Part shown: positions 15,514 to 25,107 of the stretch, piece by piece
Position numbering within the stretch: the first letter of the stretch is position 1
How the letters are laid out: each line of letters begins with the position of its first letter
Origin: Clostridiales bacterium
GTDB taxonomy: Bacteria; Bacillota; Clostridia; Christensenellales; Aristaeellaceae
NCBI GenBank assembly: GCA_015056245.1
Contig: SVGQ01000019.1
Coordinates: 1-35,373, forward strand
Reading direction: 5' to 3'
Length of the DNA stretch: 35,373 nt
Notes under the pieces: model-generated
The model's database searches: none
What the model was told of the DNA's origin: nothing
What the model saw: the letters and a program-made list of their open reading frames with translations, nothing else
Program-made: the position numbers and the translations under genes

Positions 15514-17640
15514 ATGCAAACTGAACTACATGTGCGCAAGCGGATTCTGGGGCTTCTTCTGTTGTTTGCCTTTCTGTTTTTTCTGCTGTTTTTGCGCATT
15601 GCATATCTGACTACGTTCCAATCTGCCGCGCTGACTCAGCGCGGCATTCGTCAATGGACGAGGGAAGGCACTGTGTATGCCCGCCGTGGCCGGATTCTGG
15701 ACCGGAACGGCGATACGCTGGTGATGAGCGCAACGGCTTATATCGTCAATGCGGATCCCCGCAGGATTGACGATCAAGAGGCCTTTGTACAGTTGATCGC
15801 ACCCAGTCTTTCCATCAGCGAGGAAACGGTCCGCAGTCGTATCAGCGACCGCAGCAAGGCTTCGGTCACCCTGAAGCGTCAAGTGCCCGTCGATGTGGTG
15901 GATGAATTGCGAAAACTGCAGCTCAGCAGCGATGAGCATATCGCCGGTCTGGCATCGGCCATTCTGTTTGATGAGGATGTGCGACGCTTCTATCCGTACG
16001 GTGCGTTTCTGGTGCAGACCCTTGGATTGACCAATGTGGATAACGTGGGGCAATCCGGGCTGGAACAGCAGTATGACAAGCTGCTGCGCGGTGTGGAAGG
16101 CCGTATTCTGCGTACGGTGGACGGGCATAACAATACGGTGTATGACAGCGGCAATCTGTATGTGGAACCGCAGGATGGCAACAACCTGAAGCTGACCATT
16201 GATGCCTCTATTCAGGAGATTTGCGAAAAAGCCATGCGGGAGTGCTATCAGGTCAACAAGGCGCAGGCAGTGCATGTGATCGCCATGGATCCATACACAG
16301 GTGCGATTCTGGCGATGTGTTCCAAACCGGATTATGACCCTAACGATCCGCCCCGCAATGAGGTGGATGCCCTTCGGCAGCTGATGCGAATCCGGTTGAT
16401 CTCCGATGCTTATGAGCCGGGTTCTACCTTCAAGATCCTCACTGCTGCCGCAGCGCTGGACAGCGCTGCCACCCATCCTGAGGAAGGCTTTTATTGCTCC
16501 GGCAAAATCAAAGTGGATGGCGATACCATCCGCTGCTGGGGTAATCCCCACGAGAGTGAAAGCATGGCGCAGGCTTTGCAGAACAGCTGCAACCCTGTGT
16601 TTGTGGAACTGGCGCTCCGTATGGGCAGTGAAACCTTTTATGGCTACTTACGCTCCTTTGGCTTGGGCGTGAAAACCAATGTTGACTTACAGGGGGAGGG
16701 AAGTGGTATACTGATACCGGTCAGATCTGTCAAAACGGTGGATCTGGCGCGTATCGGGTTTGGACAGAGTGTGGCGGTGACTCCGTTGCAGCTGCTTACA
16801 GCAGCCTGCTCCGTCATCAACGGCGGTCGGTTGATGCAGCCATATCTGCTGGAAGAGGTACTGTCCCCGGATGGACAGATGCTGCAAAAGACCCAGCCCA
16901 AAGTGATTGCGCATCCTGTCAGCGAGGAAACCTCCATGACCATGCGCAGGCTTCTGGAAGATGTGGTCAGCATCGGCGGCGCGAAAAATGCGAAGATCGA
17001 TGGCTTCCGTATCGGTGGAAAAACCGGCACTGCGCAGGTGTACAAGGACGGACGGATCGTCAAAGATGTGCATATCGGTTCTTTTCTGGGCTTCGCCCCG
17101 GCAGATGATCCAAAGATCGCTTTGCTGGTGATTGTGGACGAGGCAGACGTTCCCGTAGACTACGGCGGTACAACGGCGGCTCCTTTCGCTCGACAAATCT
17201 TTGCTGATGTGTTACCTTATTTAGGGGTAAAACCCATCGGTGCGATCAGCACAGAGATGGTTACTCTGCCGGATGTGACGGGGCAGGCTTTGTGGCAGGC
17301 CCGCCAACAGATGGAAACCCTTGGCTTTACGGTGCTGACAGACGGCAGTGATGGCAGCGCGCCGGTCACTGATCAGATGCCAAGCCCGGGAGCGACACTG
17401 GCAAAGGGCGGTCAGATCATGCTCTATACACAGCAGCAGCCCCCTCAGGCACAAACGCTGGTCTGTGTACCGGATGTGAAGGGTCTCTCTTTGGCGGAAG
17501 CTGCTTCGATGCTGCGCCAACGCGGACTGGAAATGGAGATCAACGGCAGCGGATTTGCTGTTGAACAGATCCCTTCAGCAGGCGACTTTGTTCAGCCGGA
17601 TACGGTTGTAAACGTAACATTTGTTTTCCCAAACCCATAA
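15514..17640 (+). CDS. spoVD: Class B penicillin-binding protein of SpoVD type with two PASTA domains
   Basis: The 708-residue transpeptidase has a short cytoplasmic tail, one membrane anchor (about residues 11-31), a pedestal domain (with RRGRILDRNG) and the transpeptidase domain. Its active-site motifs are PGSTFK (nucleophile Ser304, Lys307), SCN (358-360) and KTGT (503-506). Two PASTA domains follow, beginning at TLPDVTGQALWQARQQM (near residue 585) and CVPDVKGLSLAEAASML (near 650). Bacillus SpoVD has one PASTA domain. It cross-links peptidoglycan at the septum or in the spore cortex. A sigma-E-like promoter upstream supports a sporulation role, but as the only class B PBP of the cluster it may also serve division (FtsI/PBP2B). 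The symbol is therefore provisional. Confidence 0.93.
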   Translation: MQTELHVRKRILGLLLLFAFLFFLLFLRIAYLTTFQSAALTQRGIRQWTREGTVYARRGRILDRNGDTLVMSATAYIVNADPRRIDDQEAFVQLIAPSLSISEETVRSRISDRSKASVTLKRQVPVDVVDELRKLQLSSDEHIAGLASAILFDEDVRRFYPYGAFLVQTLGLTNVDNVGQSGLEQQYDKLLRGVEGRILRTVDGHNNTVYDSGNLYVEPQDGNNLKLTIDASIQEICEKAMRECYQVNKAQAVHVIAMDPYTGAILAMCSKPDYDPNDPPRNEVDALRQLMRIRLISDAYEPGSTFKILTAAAALDSAATHPEEGFYCSGKIKVDGDTIRCWGNPHESESMAQALQNSCNPVFVELALRMGSETFYGYLRSFGLGVKTNVDLQGEGSGILIPVRSVKTVDLARIGFGQSVAVTPLQLLTAACSVINGGRLMQPYLLEEVLSPDGQMLQKTQPKVIAHPVSEETSMTMRRLLEDVVSIGGAKNAKIDGFRIGGKTGTAQVYKDGRIVKDVHIGSFLGFAPADDPKIALLVIVDEADVPVDYGGTTAAPFARQIFADVLPYLGVKPIGAISTEMVTLPDVTGQALWQARQQMETLGFTVLTDGSDGSAPVTDQMPSPGATLAKGGQIMLYTQQQPPQAQTLVCVPDVKGLSLAEAASMLRQRGLEMEINGSGFAVEQIPSAGDFVQPDTVVNVTFVFPNP

Positions 17641-17656
17641 GGATGGAGGAATACCA

Positions 17657-19114
17657 ATGCTGTTAAAGGATTTGCTGGTAGAAGTACCGTGCATACAGGA
17701 AACCCGTGGGTCCATGGCTCTGGAGATCACCAGCCTGATCACCGACAGCCGGGAACAAACCACTGATGGTCTGTTCTTCTGCATTCCGGGTGCCCGTGTG
17801 GATGCTCACGACTTTGCCCCACAAGCGGTAGCCAATGGCTGCAGCGCTTTGGTGGTAGAGCGTTTTCTGGATTTGCCTGTGCCGCAGATCCGCGTGGAGA
17901 GCGTACGCTCTGCCATGGCCTATATGGCGGCGGCTTTCTATGGATTTCCAGCCCGGAAACTGCGCATGATCGGCATCAGCGGTACCAAAGGAAAGACCAC
18001 CACCAGCTTTTTGCTCAAAACAGTGATGGAAAAAGCGGGCTTTGTGACTGGTCTCATCGGAACCACCGGTAATATGATCGGTGAAAAGCGGATCAAGAGC
18101 AATTTGACCACCCCTGATCCGATCGACCTGCACCGCTGCCTCCGTCAGATGGTGGACGAAGGGGTAGAGGTAGTGGTGATGGAGGTGAGCGCCCATGCGG
18201 TGGATATGCACCGGCTGGACGGCATTACCTACGAAGCTGCTTGCTATACCAACCTGTCTCAGGACCATCTGGACTACTTTGGCACCATGGAAAACTATTT
18301 CCAGACCAAGAAAAGCTTCTTCATGCATGGCGCGGTGCTGAACGCTGCCCTCAATGAGGATGACGAAACCAGCGACCGCATCATTGAGGATATCAGTATC
18401 CCGCATCTCACCTATGGCATCAGCTCCGAAGCGGATGTTTTTGCCCGGGATATTGAGATCTCCGAAGATGGTGTCTCCTTTTCCATCCTGCTTCGCGGCG
18501 TGGAAGATATGCAGATCAATTTGCAGCTGACGGGCATGTTCAACGTGTACAACGCTTTGGCGGCTGCCTCTCTGGCGATGATCATGGGCGTTCACAACAG
18601 CGATATCAAAGCTGGTCTGGAAAGTCTCAAGAATGTTCCCGGCCGTGTGGAGATGCTGGATACCCGTACTCCCTACAAGGTCATTCTGGATTACTCTCAC
18701 TCTCCGGATGCTCTGGAGAACATTCTGTCCACCGTCCGCACCTTTACCCGCAACCGGTTGATTGTGCTCTTTGGCTGCGGCGGCGACCGGGATCAGGGCA
18801 AGCGCCCCATCATGGGCGAGATCGCAGGACGTTTGGCGGATTATTCCATCCTCACCAGCGATAACCCCCGCACCGAGGACCCCATTGCCATTCTGGAAGC
18901 GATTGAAGTGGGCGCAAAGGCCGCGGGCGGCAGCTATACCGTCATCGAAAACCGGCGGGAAGCGATCCGCTATGCGCTGAATATGGGCAAGGACGGCGAT
19001 GTGATCATCCTCGCCGGTAAGGGCCACGAAACCTATCAGGAGATCATGGGCGTCAAGAAGCCTTTTGATGAAAAGGTCGTTGTCGCTGAATTGCTCGCAG
19101 AGATGCGCGCCTGA
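17657..19114 (+). CDS. murE: UDP-N-acetylmuramoyl-tripeptide synthetase (meso-diaminopimelate adding)
   Basis: The 485-residue ligase adds the third amino acid of the stem peptide to UDP-MurNAc-Ala-Glu in the cytoplasm. It has the three Mur-ligase domains: an N-terminal UDP-binding domain (SLITDSREQTTDGLFFCIPG), the central ATPase with P-loop GTKGKTTT and the TNLSQDHLDYFGTMENY segment, and a C-terminal domain with DYSHSPDALENIL. The motif DNPRTEDP, with Arg after DNP, marks the meso-diaminopimelate type rather than the lysine type, so the wall is probably of the A1-gamma kind. The ATG at 17657 follows GGATGGAGGA. murF, the usual next gene, is absent. Confidence 0.96.
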   Translation: MLLKDLLVEVPCIQETRGSMALEITSLITDSREQTTDGLFFCIPGARVDAHDFAPQAVANGCSALVVERFLDLPVPQIRVESVRSAMAYMAAAFYGFPARKLRMIGISGTKGKTTTSFLLKTVMEKAGFVTGLIGTTGNMIGEKRIKSNLTTPDPIDLHRCLRQMVDEGVEVVVMEVSAHAVDMHRLDGITYEAACYTNLSQDHLDYFGTMENYFQTKKSFFMHGAVLNAALNEDDETSDRIIEDISIPHLTYGISSEADVFARDIEISEDGVSFSILLRGVEDMQINLQLTGMFNVYNALAAASLAMIMGVHNSDIKAGLESLKNVPGRVEMLDTRTPYKVILDYSHSPDALENILSTVRTFTRNRLIVLFGCGGDRDQGKRPIMGEIAGRLADYSILTSDNPRTEDPIAILEAIEVGAKAAGGSYTVIENRREAIRYALNMGKDGDVIILAGKGHETYQEIMGVKKPFDEKVVVAELLAEMRA

Positions 19115-19134
19115 ACACGAAGGAGTGAACTGCC

Positions 19135-20157
19135 ATGCTAAGGCTGATTCTTGCTTTGATTCTTTCTTTGGTTGCTATGTTGTTGATCGGCCCCAGGGTG
19201 CTGCCCGTTCTTCGCAAAATGAAGTTCGGTCAGACCATTTATGAACTTGGCCCGCAGAGCCATCAGGTCAAGCAGGGGACACCTACCATGGGCGGTCTGA
19301 TGTTTGCTGGAGTGACCAGCGTGATCGCGTTGATCCTGTCCCTTTTCAGCCTGAAAAACGGCTTCTGGGATTTTAGCCTTGCTTTGATCGCTGTCTCCTT
19401 GGGCAGCATGCTCATCGGTTTCGTGGATGACTACATCAAAGTGGTCAAGAAGCGGAATCTGGGCTTGATCTGGTGGCAGAAGATCATTGGTCAGGTGGTG
19501 GTGGCAGTGGCGTTTTCTGCCTACTGCTACTTCAATCCCTACGTTGGCAGCAAGATCCTGGTCCCCTTCTTCAATGTGGAGTGGGATCTGGGATGGACCT
19601 ATATTCCTCTGATGAGCATGGTGATGATTTTCATGATCAACTCCGCCAATCTGCAGGATGGTCTGGACGGCTTGCTCAGCAGCGTTTCCGTGATTGGCAG
19701 CGCCACCTGGGGCCTGATCTCGCTGGTGATCATGCTGACCCTCGGCGCAGCTGGTAATGCTGATGCCATGGCGAACTACGGCAATCTGGCGATCTTCGCC
19801 ATGGCTCTTGCCGGTGCACTGATGGGCTTCCTGCGCTTTAACCACTATCCTGCCAGCGTCTTTATGGGCGACACCGGCAGTATGTTTGTAGGCGGCGCGA
19901 TGGTGGGAATGTCTATGCTGCTGAAGATGCCGCTGTTCATGGTGTTCATTTGCTTCACCATGCTGGCTTCTTCTCTGAGCGTCATCATCCAGCGGATTTA
20001 TTTCAAGGTAACTCATGGCAAGCGCATTTTCAAGATGTCGCCCATCCATCATCATTTTGAACTCAGCGGCATGACGGAGACCCAGATTGTTGCTATGTAC
20101 TCCATTGTGGAGGGCTTGCTCTGTCTGGTGGCGCTTCTGTCCATCATCCGGATCTAA
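19135..20157 (+). CDS. mraY: Phospho-N-acetylmuramoyl-pentapeptide transferase
   Basis: The 340-residue polytopic membrane enzyme transfers phospho-MurNAc-pentapeptide to undecaprenyl phosphate and so makes lipid I. The conserved cytoplasmic motifs are GTPTMGG, GFVDDYIKVVKKRNLGL (the Asp pair), NSANLQDGLDGL (the nucleophile region; most homologues have TDGLDG, so Gln replaces Thr) and the histidine motif SPIHHHFELSGMTE. About ten membrane helices are seen. GAAGGAGTGAACTGCC precedes the ATG, 20 bases after murE. The length is slightly over the usual 320-330. Confidence 0.96.
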   Translation: MLRLILALILSLVAMLLIGPRVLPVLRKMKFGQTIYELGPQSHQVKQGTPTMGGLMFAGVTSVIALILSLFSLKNGFWDFSLALIAVSLGSMLIGFVDDYIKVVKKRNLGLIWWQKIIGQVVVAVAFSAYCYFNPYVGSKILVPFFNVEWDLGWTYIPLMSMVMIFMINSANLQDGLDGLLSSVSVIGSATWGLISLVIMLTLGAAGNADAMANYGNLAIFAMALAGALMGFLRFNHYPASVFMGDTGSMFVGGAMVGMSMLLKMPLFMVFICFTMLASSLSVIIQRIYFKVTHGKRIFKMSPIHHHFELSGMTETQIVAMYSIVEGLLCLVALLSIIRI

Positions 20158-20195
20158 AAGTGGAGAGTCCCACCATTTTGTGGAGGTGAACTGCT

Positions 20196-21557
20196 ATGAA
20201 TCTGACCAATAAGCGCGTTTTGGTGCTGGGAATGGCACGAAGTGGCATCGCTGCTGCTGAACTGCTTTTGCACCATGGCGCAATTCCTGTTCTGGCTGAC
20301 AGCAAACCGGAAGAAGCCTTTGGCAATTCGCTGGACAGCCTGCGAAACACTGCCTGCCTGTTCCGGCTGGGCGAGGATCCCATTGCGCTGCTTGACGAGG
20401 CGGATCTTTTGCTCATCAGTCCCGGCGTGCCGATTGATGCGCCGGTGGTGCTGGCAGCCAAGGACAAGAGCGTGACGGTTACCGGCGAATTGGAAATGGC
20501 TTCTGTATTGCTCAGCGGCGATATGGTCGCTATTTCCGGTACCAACGGAAAAACCACCACCACCACTCTGACGGGTAAGATCTTCGAAAATGCTGGTCGC
20601 GTCACGCATGTGGCTGGTAACATCGGCTATCCGCTGTCCTCTGTTGCCAGAGTAAGCAAAAAGACGGATATGTCCGTGGTGGAAGTATCCAGTTTCCAGC
20701 TGGAAAGCGTCAAAACGTTCCACCCCAAAGTTGCTGCACTTTTGAACATTACCGAGGATCACCTGAACCGCCATGGCACCATGGCTCAGTACATCAAGCT
20801 CAAGCAGCGGCTGTTTGAGAACCAGAAATCCACCGATGTGGCAGTCCTGAACATGGATGACCCGGTGCTGTTCAAAATGGCTGGCAAACTCAAGAGCCGC
20901 GTGGCCTTCTTCAGCCGCACCCAGAAGGTAGAAAACGGCGCCTTTGTGGAGGATGGCAAGATCATCTGGCAGTGGGATGGCGTACGCAAGCCAGTGTGCG
21001 ATGTGGATCAGGTGCTGATCCCTGGGCCGCATAATCTGGAAAACGCGCTGGCTGCCACTGCCATAGCGTGCGCCATGGGCATCCCGACCCCCATTATCCG
21101 CCATACCCTGATTTCCTTTACCGGTGTGGAGCATCGCATCGAGAAAGTGCGTATCTTCCAGGGAGTCACCTACATCAACGACAGCAAGGGCACCAATGTG
21201 GACAGTACCATCAAGGCTGTGCAGAGTATGAAAGCGCCTACGGTGCTGATTCTGGGCGGCTACGATAAGCACACGGACTTTATGCCGTTGTGCCGTGAGA
21301 TCGTATCCAGCGGCAATATTTCAAAGGTGATCGCTATTGGTCAGACCGCCAAGCAGATTCACCAGCAGCTGAATGAGGCTGGATATACTGCTGTGCAGCG
21401 GGCTTACAGTTTCGAAGAGGCGGTCAACACAGCCCGGGAAAACGCGGTGGCTGGCGGCAATGTATTGCTGTCTCCTGCCTGCGCCAGCTTCGATATGTTC
21501 AAGGATTTTGAACACCGGGGCGAAGTGTTTAAAGAACTGGTCAACAGTCTCAAATAA
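20196..21557 (+). CDS. murD: UDP-N-acetylmuramoylalanine-D-glutamate ligase
   Basis: The 453-residue cytoplasmic ligase adds D-glutamate to UDP-MurNAc-L-alanine. The N-terminal domain has the Rossmann-like start NKRVLVLGMARSGIAAAELL. The ATPase domain has P-loop ISGTNGKTTTTTLTG and the motif NITEDHLNRHGTM. The C-terminal domain includes GVEHRIEKVRIFQGVTYINDSKGTN and LLSPACASFDMFKDFEHRGE, all classical for MurD. TGGAGGTGAACTGCT precedes the ATG at 20196. A small hairpin (CTTC-C-CAC/GTGGAAG near 21567-21581) lies after the stop, without a T-tract. Confidence 0.96.
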   Translation: MNLTNKRVLVLGMARSGIAAAELLLHHGAIPVLADSKPEEAFGNSLDSLRNTACLFRLGEDPIALLDEADLLLISPGVPIDAPVVLAAKDKSVTVTGELEMASVLLSGDMVAISGTNGKTTTTTLTGKIFENAGRVTHVAGNIGYPLSSVARVSKKTDMSVVEVSSFQLESVKTFHPKVAALLNITEDHLNRHGTMAQYIKLKQRLFENQKSTDVAVLNMDDPVLFKMAGKLKSRVAFFSRTQKVENGAFVEDGKIIWQWDGVRKPVCDVDQVLIPGPHNLENALAATAIACAMGIPTPIIRHTLISFTGVEHRIEKVRIFQGVTYINDSKGTNVDSTIKAVQSMKAPTVLILGGYDKHTDFMPLCREIVSSGNISKVIAIGQTAKQIHQQLNEAGYTAVQRAYSFEEAVNTARENAVAGGNVLLSPACASFDMFKDFEHRGEVFKELVNSLK

Positions 21558-21637
21558 GCAATACCCTTCCCACAAGTGGAAGAGATGTGTACAAAAGCAA
21601 GCATCTTTCATCGCATGTGGGGAGGTTTTGTTTTCTC

Positions 21638-22774
21638 ATGATCTCGCAGCAGCAAATCATTCACCGGCGCTACCTGAAACGCGCCAAAACCCCTGTGGAC
21701 AGCATGTTACTGGCAGTTCTTCTGATGCTGCTGATGGCAGGCATTCTGATCCTGTTCAGCGCCACCTATTATCAGGCGCTGCGCAAGGGGGATGCCCTGC
21801 TGGAGGTAAAGCGTCAGTTGATCGGCATCGGTCTTGGCACAGTTCTTTTGCTGATCACCACCCGCATTCCCTATACCTTCTGGCGCAGACGGGAAGTGGT
21901 GCTGGCGGGCTTGGGTATCAGCCTTGTTTTGCTGATCTTGGTGATCATTCCCGGTGTGGGCGTTTACCTGAACGGTTCCCGCCGGTGGCTCAATATTGCG
22001 GGTATGAGCTTTCAGCCCTCTGAAATGGCGAAGATCGCCTCGGTATTGTTTCTTGCGGCAGCCCTTGACGAACGCAAGGAACAATTGGATAAGCTGATGA
22101 CCGGTATTGTGCCGCTGTTGGTGGTTCCGGGTATCTTTTTCATCCTGATTCTGGAACAGCCCAATCTGTCAACCGCTGGCAGCATTATGATCGCTGCGGT
22201 GCTGATGCTGCTGATTGCCGGAGCCAAATGGAGGCATCTGTCCTTGCTGGGGATATGCGGTTTGTGCCTCGGCATGGTCTATGCCTGGATCGAACCCTAT
22301 CGCCGGGAGCGTTTGCTTTCCTTTCGGGATCCTTTTGCTCAGATGAGCGACGAAGGATACCAGCTGGCGCAGTCGTTGATCGCCATTGGTTCGGGCGGGC
22401 TCTTTGGCAGGGGACTGGGGCAGGGGAGACAGAAGTTTTCGTATCTGCCATACCCGGAAAGTGACTTTATTTTCGCTATTGTAGGCGAAGATTTTGGTCT
22501 GCTGGGCTGCACGGTGGTGATCCTGCTGTTTCTGGCCTTTGCTTTTGCCGGCATGCGCATCGCCGTCAATTGCCCTCATCGTTATGGCAGCTTGCTTGCA
22601 GCAGGCCTTACCGCTATGATCACCTTGCAGGCGGCGCTGAATATTGCTGTGGTGATCGGTGCGATGCCAACCACAGGTCTGCCGCTTCCCTTTTTCAGCG
22701 CAGGCGGTACTTCTGTCAGCTTGCTGATGGCATCCACAGGAATCATTCTCAACGTATCGCGAACCCATCGCTGA
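21638..22774 (+). CDS. ftsW: FtsW/SpoVE-type peptidoglycan polymerase (SEDS family)
   Basis: The 378-residue membrane protein has about ten helices. SEDS motifs are visible: LFSATYYQAL near the N-terminus, NGSRRWLNIAGMSFQPSEMAKI, QLAQSLIAIGSGGLFGRGLGQG, KFSYLPYPESDFIFAIVGEDFGLLG with the catalytic-region aspartate, and the end TTGLPLPFFSAGGTS. SEDS proteins polymerise lipid II together with a class B PBP, here most likely the PASTA PBP of the same operon. The ATG at 21638 is taken as start; GGGGAGGT lies 11 bases upstream, longer than ideal. A GTG at 21587 is a poor alternative. murG, which usually follows, is missing. Whether it serves division (FtsW) or sporulation (SpoVE) cannot be decided. 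Confidence 0.93.
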   Translation: MISQQQIIHRRYLKRAKTPVDSMLLAVLLMLLMAGILILFSATYYQALRKGDALLEVKRQLIGIGLGTVLLLITTRIPYTFWRRREVVLAGLGISLVLLILVIIPGVGVYLNGSRRWLNIAGMSFQPSEMAKIASVLFLAAALDERKEQLDKLMTGIVPLLVVPGIFFILILEQPNLSTAGSIMIAAVLMLLIAGAKWRHLSLLGICGLCLGMVYAWIEPYRRERLLSFRDPFAQMSDEGYQLAQSLIAIGSGGLFGRGLGQGRQKFSYLPYPESDFIFAIVGEDFGLLGCTVVILLFLAFAFAGMRIAVNCPHRYGSLLAAGLTAMITLQAALNIAVVIGAMPTTGLPLPFFSAGGTSVSLLMASTGIILNVSRTHR

Positions 22775-22783
22775 CGGTCTTTT

Positions 22784-22816
22784 CACATATTCCGGCAGGT
22801 AGCATAGGATGCTCCA
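22784..22816 (+). promoter_or_regulatory. Possible sporulation-type promoter before murA
   Basis: CATAGGATG at 22803-22811 lies inside GCATAGGATGCTCCA (22802-22816), a 15-base word that is repeated exactly upstream of dpaA at 31963-31977. A CACA sequence (22784-22787) lies 15 bases upstream, shorter than the usual 16-17 of sigma-K promoters. The expected start would be about 20 bases before the murA ATG. The element is suggestive only. Confidence 0.35.
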
Positions 22817-22841
22817 TGCAACGCTTACCGGAGGTGAAAGG

Positions 22842-24101
22842 ATGGACGTATTACACATCCGCGGGGGCAGGAGGCTCACGGGAGAATGGACTGTACATAC
22901 GGCCAAAAATGCTGCCCTGCCCATCATGGCAGCGGCGGTACTTACATCGGATCGGACGGTATTGGAGGACTGCCCGCTTTTGAGCGATGTATCGCATATG
23001 GGAGAGATTCTGACCCATCTGGGCTGCAGAGTGACGCGAAATGGACGCTCACTGGAAATTGATCCGCAAGGGATGAACAACCACGAGATGCCGGATGCAC
23101 TGGCGAAAAAGATCCGTTCGTCCATTTTTCTGCTTGGGCCCATCCTCACCCGGTTTCACAAGGCCACAGTCACCTTTCCCGGTGGATGTGAGATCGGCTT
23201 GCGCCCCATTGATCTGCACTTGAGCGGTTTGAGGCAGCTGGGGGTGGAGATCCACGAGGAAGGTGGTGTGATCCACTGTGACGGGCGGCATATGCAGGCT
23301 GGCTGTGTCCATTTTGATTACCCCAGTGTGGGCGCTACTGAGAATGTGATGATGGCGGCTGTTCTGCTTCGCGGCAAAACGGTGATCAGCAACGTGGCGC
23401 GGGAACCAGAAATTGTGGATTTGCAGCATTTCCTCAACAGAATGGGTGCCAGAGTCAGCGGCGCTGGCAGCCATACCATCGTGGTGGAAGGCGTGCGCAG
23501 ACTTCATGGCATCAGCTATACGCCCATGCCTGACCGGATTGTGGCAGGCACACTGCTGGCGGCCGCTGCCATCACCGGCGGGAAGATCCATCTGAAGAAT
23601 GTTCCCGCCAACGATATGTATGCAGTCTTTTCCAAGCTTCGGGAAATGGATTGTGTGCTTACCCAGCATGAGGACGGAGTGACCCTGCATGCGCCGGAGC
23701 GCCTGCGTCCCTTTGAACGTTTGCAGACCCAGCCCCATCCAGGGTTTCCCACGGATATGCAGGCGCAGTTGTTAGCTTTGGCAACAGTTGCGTCAGGTAC
23801 CTCCATACTGGTGGAGAATGTGTTTGAAAACCGTTATGGTCATGTGGGCGATCTGAACCGCATGGGCGCAGATGTGCTCATCAATGATCGAACGGCTGTG
23901 GTCAAAGGGGTTGGGGAACTGTATGGAGCCCGGGTTACGGCCCGGGATCTGCGCGGCGGAGCAGCCTTGGCGCTGGCAGGCCTTCGGGCTGTTGGCGAAA
24001 CCATTGTGGAACAGGCCCATCTCATTGACAGGGGTTATGAACATCTGGAAGAAGCTCTGGCATCGCTGGGGGCAGAGATCCAGCGGAAACAGAGTGAATA
24101 A
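22842..24101 (+). CDS. murA: UDP-N-acetylglucosamine 1-carboxyvinyltransferase
   Basis: The 419-residue cytoplasmic enzyme transfers enolpyruvate from PEP to UDP-GlcNAc, the first committed step of peptidoglycan synthesis. Lys22-Asn23 of the KNAALP motif and the active-site loop FPGGCEIGLRP with Cys116 are present; the cysteine implies normal fosfomycin sensitivity of the enzyme. Also present are the FPTDMQAQ motif with the catalytic aspartate and the HLIDRGYE end motif. The ATG at 22842 follows CGGAGGTGAAAGG; an upstream in-frame ATG at 22809 lacks a site and would lie inside the shared 15-base word. Firmicutes often have two murA copies; the second, if any, is outside. Confidence 0.96.
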   Translation: MDVLHIRGGRRLTGEWTVHTAKNAALPIMAAAVLTSDRTVLEDCPLLSDVSHMGEILTHLGCRVTRNGRSLEIDPQGMNNHEMPDALAKKIRSSIFLLGPILTRFHKATVTFPGGCEIGLRPIDLHLSGLRQLGVEIHEEGGVIHCDGRHMQAGCVHFDYPSVGATENVMMAAVLLRGKTVISNVAREPEIVDLQHFLNRMGARVSGAGSHTIVVEGVRRLHGISYTPMPDRIVAGTLLAAAAITGGKIHLKNVPANDMYAVFSKLREMDCVLTQHEDGVTLHAPERLRPFERLQTQPHPGFPTDMQAQLLALATVASGTSILVENVFENRYGHVGDLNRMGADVLINDRTAVVKGVGELYGARVTARDLRGGAALALAGLRAVGETIVEQAHLIDRGYEHLEEALASLGAEIQRKQSE

Positions 24102-24124
24102 CAGGATAGATACGAAGGGAAGGG

Positions 24125-25039
24125 ATGTACGTGAATCAGAAGAACAATCGCTACGGAAAACAGCCCATGGAGGAGCAGTTTCAGGCGTATGGTGAGTATA
24201 CCTATGCCTATCAGCATCAGGAAGTGCCTCAGGACACGCAGGGAATGCCTGGTGATCATACCGGCGCGCAGATGTCCGCAGCGCAAAAGCCGGTGCCGAA
24301 GGCAAAGCCGCGTAAAAACGGCAGTGTGTTCTTTCGGGTTTTTACAATGCTGACCATCCTGACCATCGGAATCCTGGTGGTACTCCAGACGGTATTCCGT
24401 CTGGAGGCTGTGTGTGTCATCGGTCACGAAACCCATACAGCACAGGAAGTTATCAATGCCAGTGGTCTTACCTACGGACAGAATATCTTTTCTGTGAAGG
24501 CTTCGGATGTGGCCCGGAACCTGGAGAAGGACCACACATTGATCTTCAAGGGCATGCAAGTGAAGCATCCCAATCTGGTTTATCTGCAGGTGGAAGAACG
24601 TACGCCGGTTGCCCTGATGCAATGGCTGGGCGTTCATTATGTGCTGGATCAGGATGGTCTTGTAATGGATGAATCCACTGGTACGGAACTGGTGGGCACT
24701 CTGCCCGTGGTTACGGGCATCCGGGTCTCGGGTGCGCATAAGGGTCACTTTTTAACGGTGAAGAGTCAGGTTCAGCTGGATGCATATTGCAAATTGATCG
24801 TCGAGCTGAACAAACAGAATTATGCGCGGCAGATCACGGAGATCCGCCTCAACAATCCGGAGAATATCTATCTGGTGACGGCTGAAGGAATCAGCGTACG
24901 GGTCGGCAAACCGGAAGATCTCAAGCGCAAGGTTCAGGCTTTGCGTACCACCATGGGCTATCTGCGCGCTCTTGGCGAGGATGCAGGCGTGCTGGATGTG
25001 AGCGAACCTACCAATGCAAAGTATCGTTCTGATAAGTAA
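24125..25039 (+). CDS. ftsQ: Cell division protein FtsQ/DivIB
   Basis: The 304-residue bitopic protein has a Gln- and Tyr-rich cytoplasmic tail of about 65 residues and one membrane helix (about 68-90, VFTMLTILTIGILVVLQTVF). A POTRA domain follows (LEAVCVIGHETHTAQEVINASGLTYGQNIFSV), then the beta domain with YLQVEERTPVALMQWLGVHYVLDQDGLVMD. This is the FtsQ/DivIB layout. It links FtsL/DivIC to the septal synthase. The ATG at 24125 is four bases from GAAGGGA; a GTG at 24131 with better spacing is an alternative start. A short palindrome AAGAATG-g-CATTCTT (25042-25056) follows the stop and may be a weak terminator. Confidence 0.9.
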   Translation: MYVNQKNNRYGKQPMEEQFQAYGEYTYAYQHQEVPQDTQGMPGDHTGAQMSAAQKPVPKAKPRKNGSVFFRVFTMLTILTIGILVVLQTVFRLEAVCVIGHETHTAQEVINASGLTYGQNIFSVKASDVARNLEKDHTLIFKGMQVKHPNLVYLQVEERTPVALMQWLGVHYVLDQDGLVMDESTGTELVGTLPVVTGIRVSGAHKGHFLTVKSQVQLDAYCKLIVELNKQNYARQITEIRLNNPENIYLVTAEGISVRVGKPEDLKRKVQALRTTMGYLRALGEDAGVLDVSEPTNAKYRSDK

Positions 25040-25107
25040 AAAAGAATGGCATTCTTGTAACAATTTGCATTTCATCAAGAAAAAATGAAAAAAAGCGTGG
25101 AATATGC

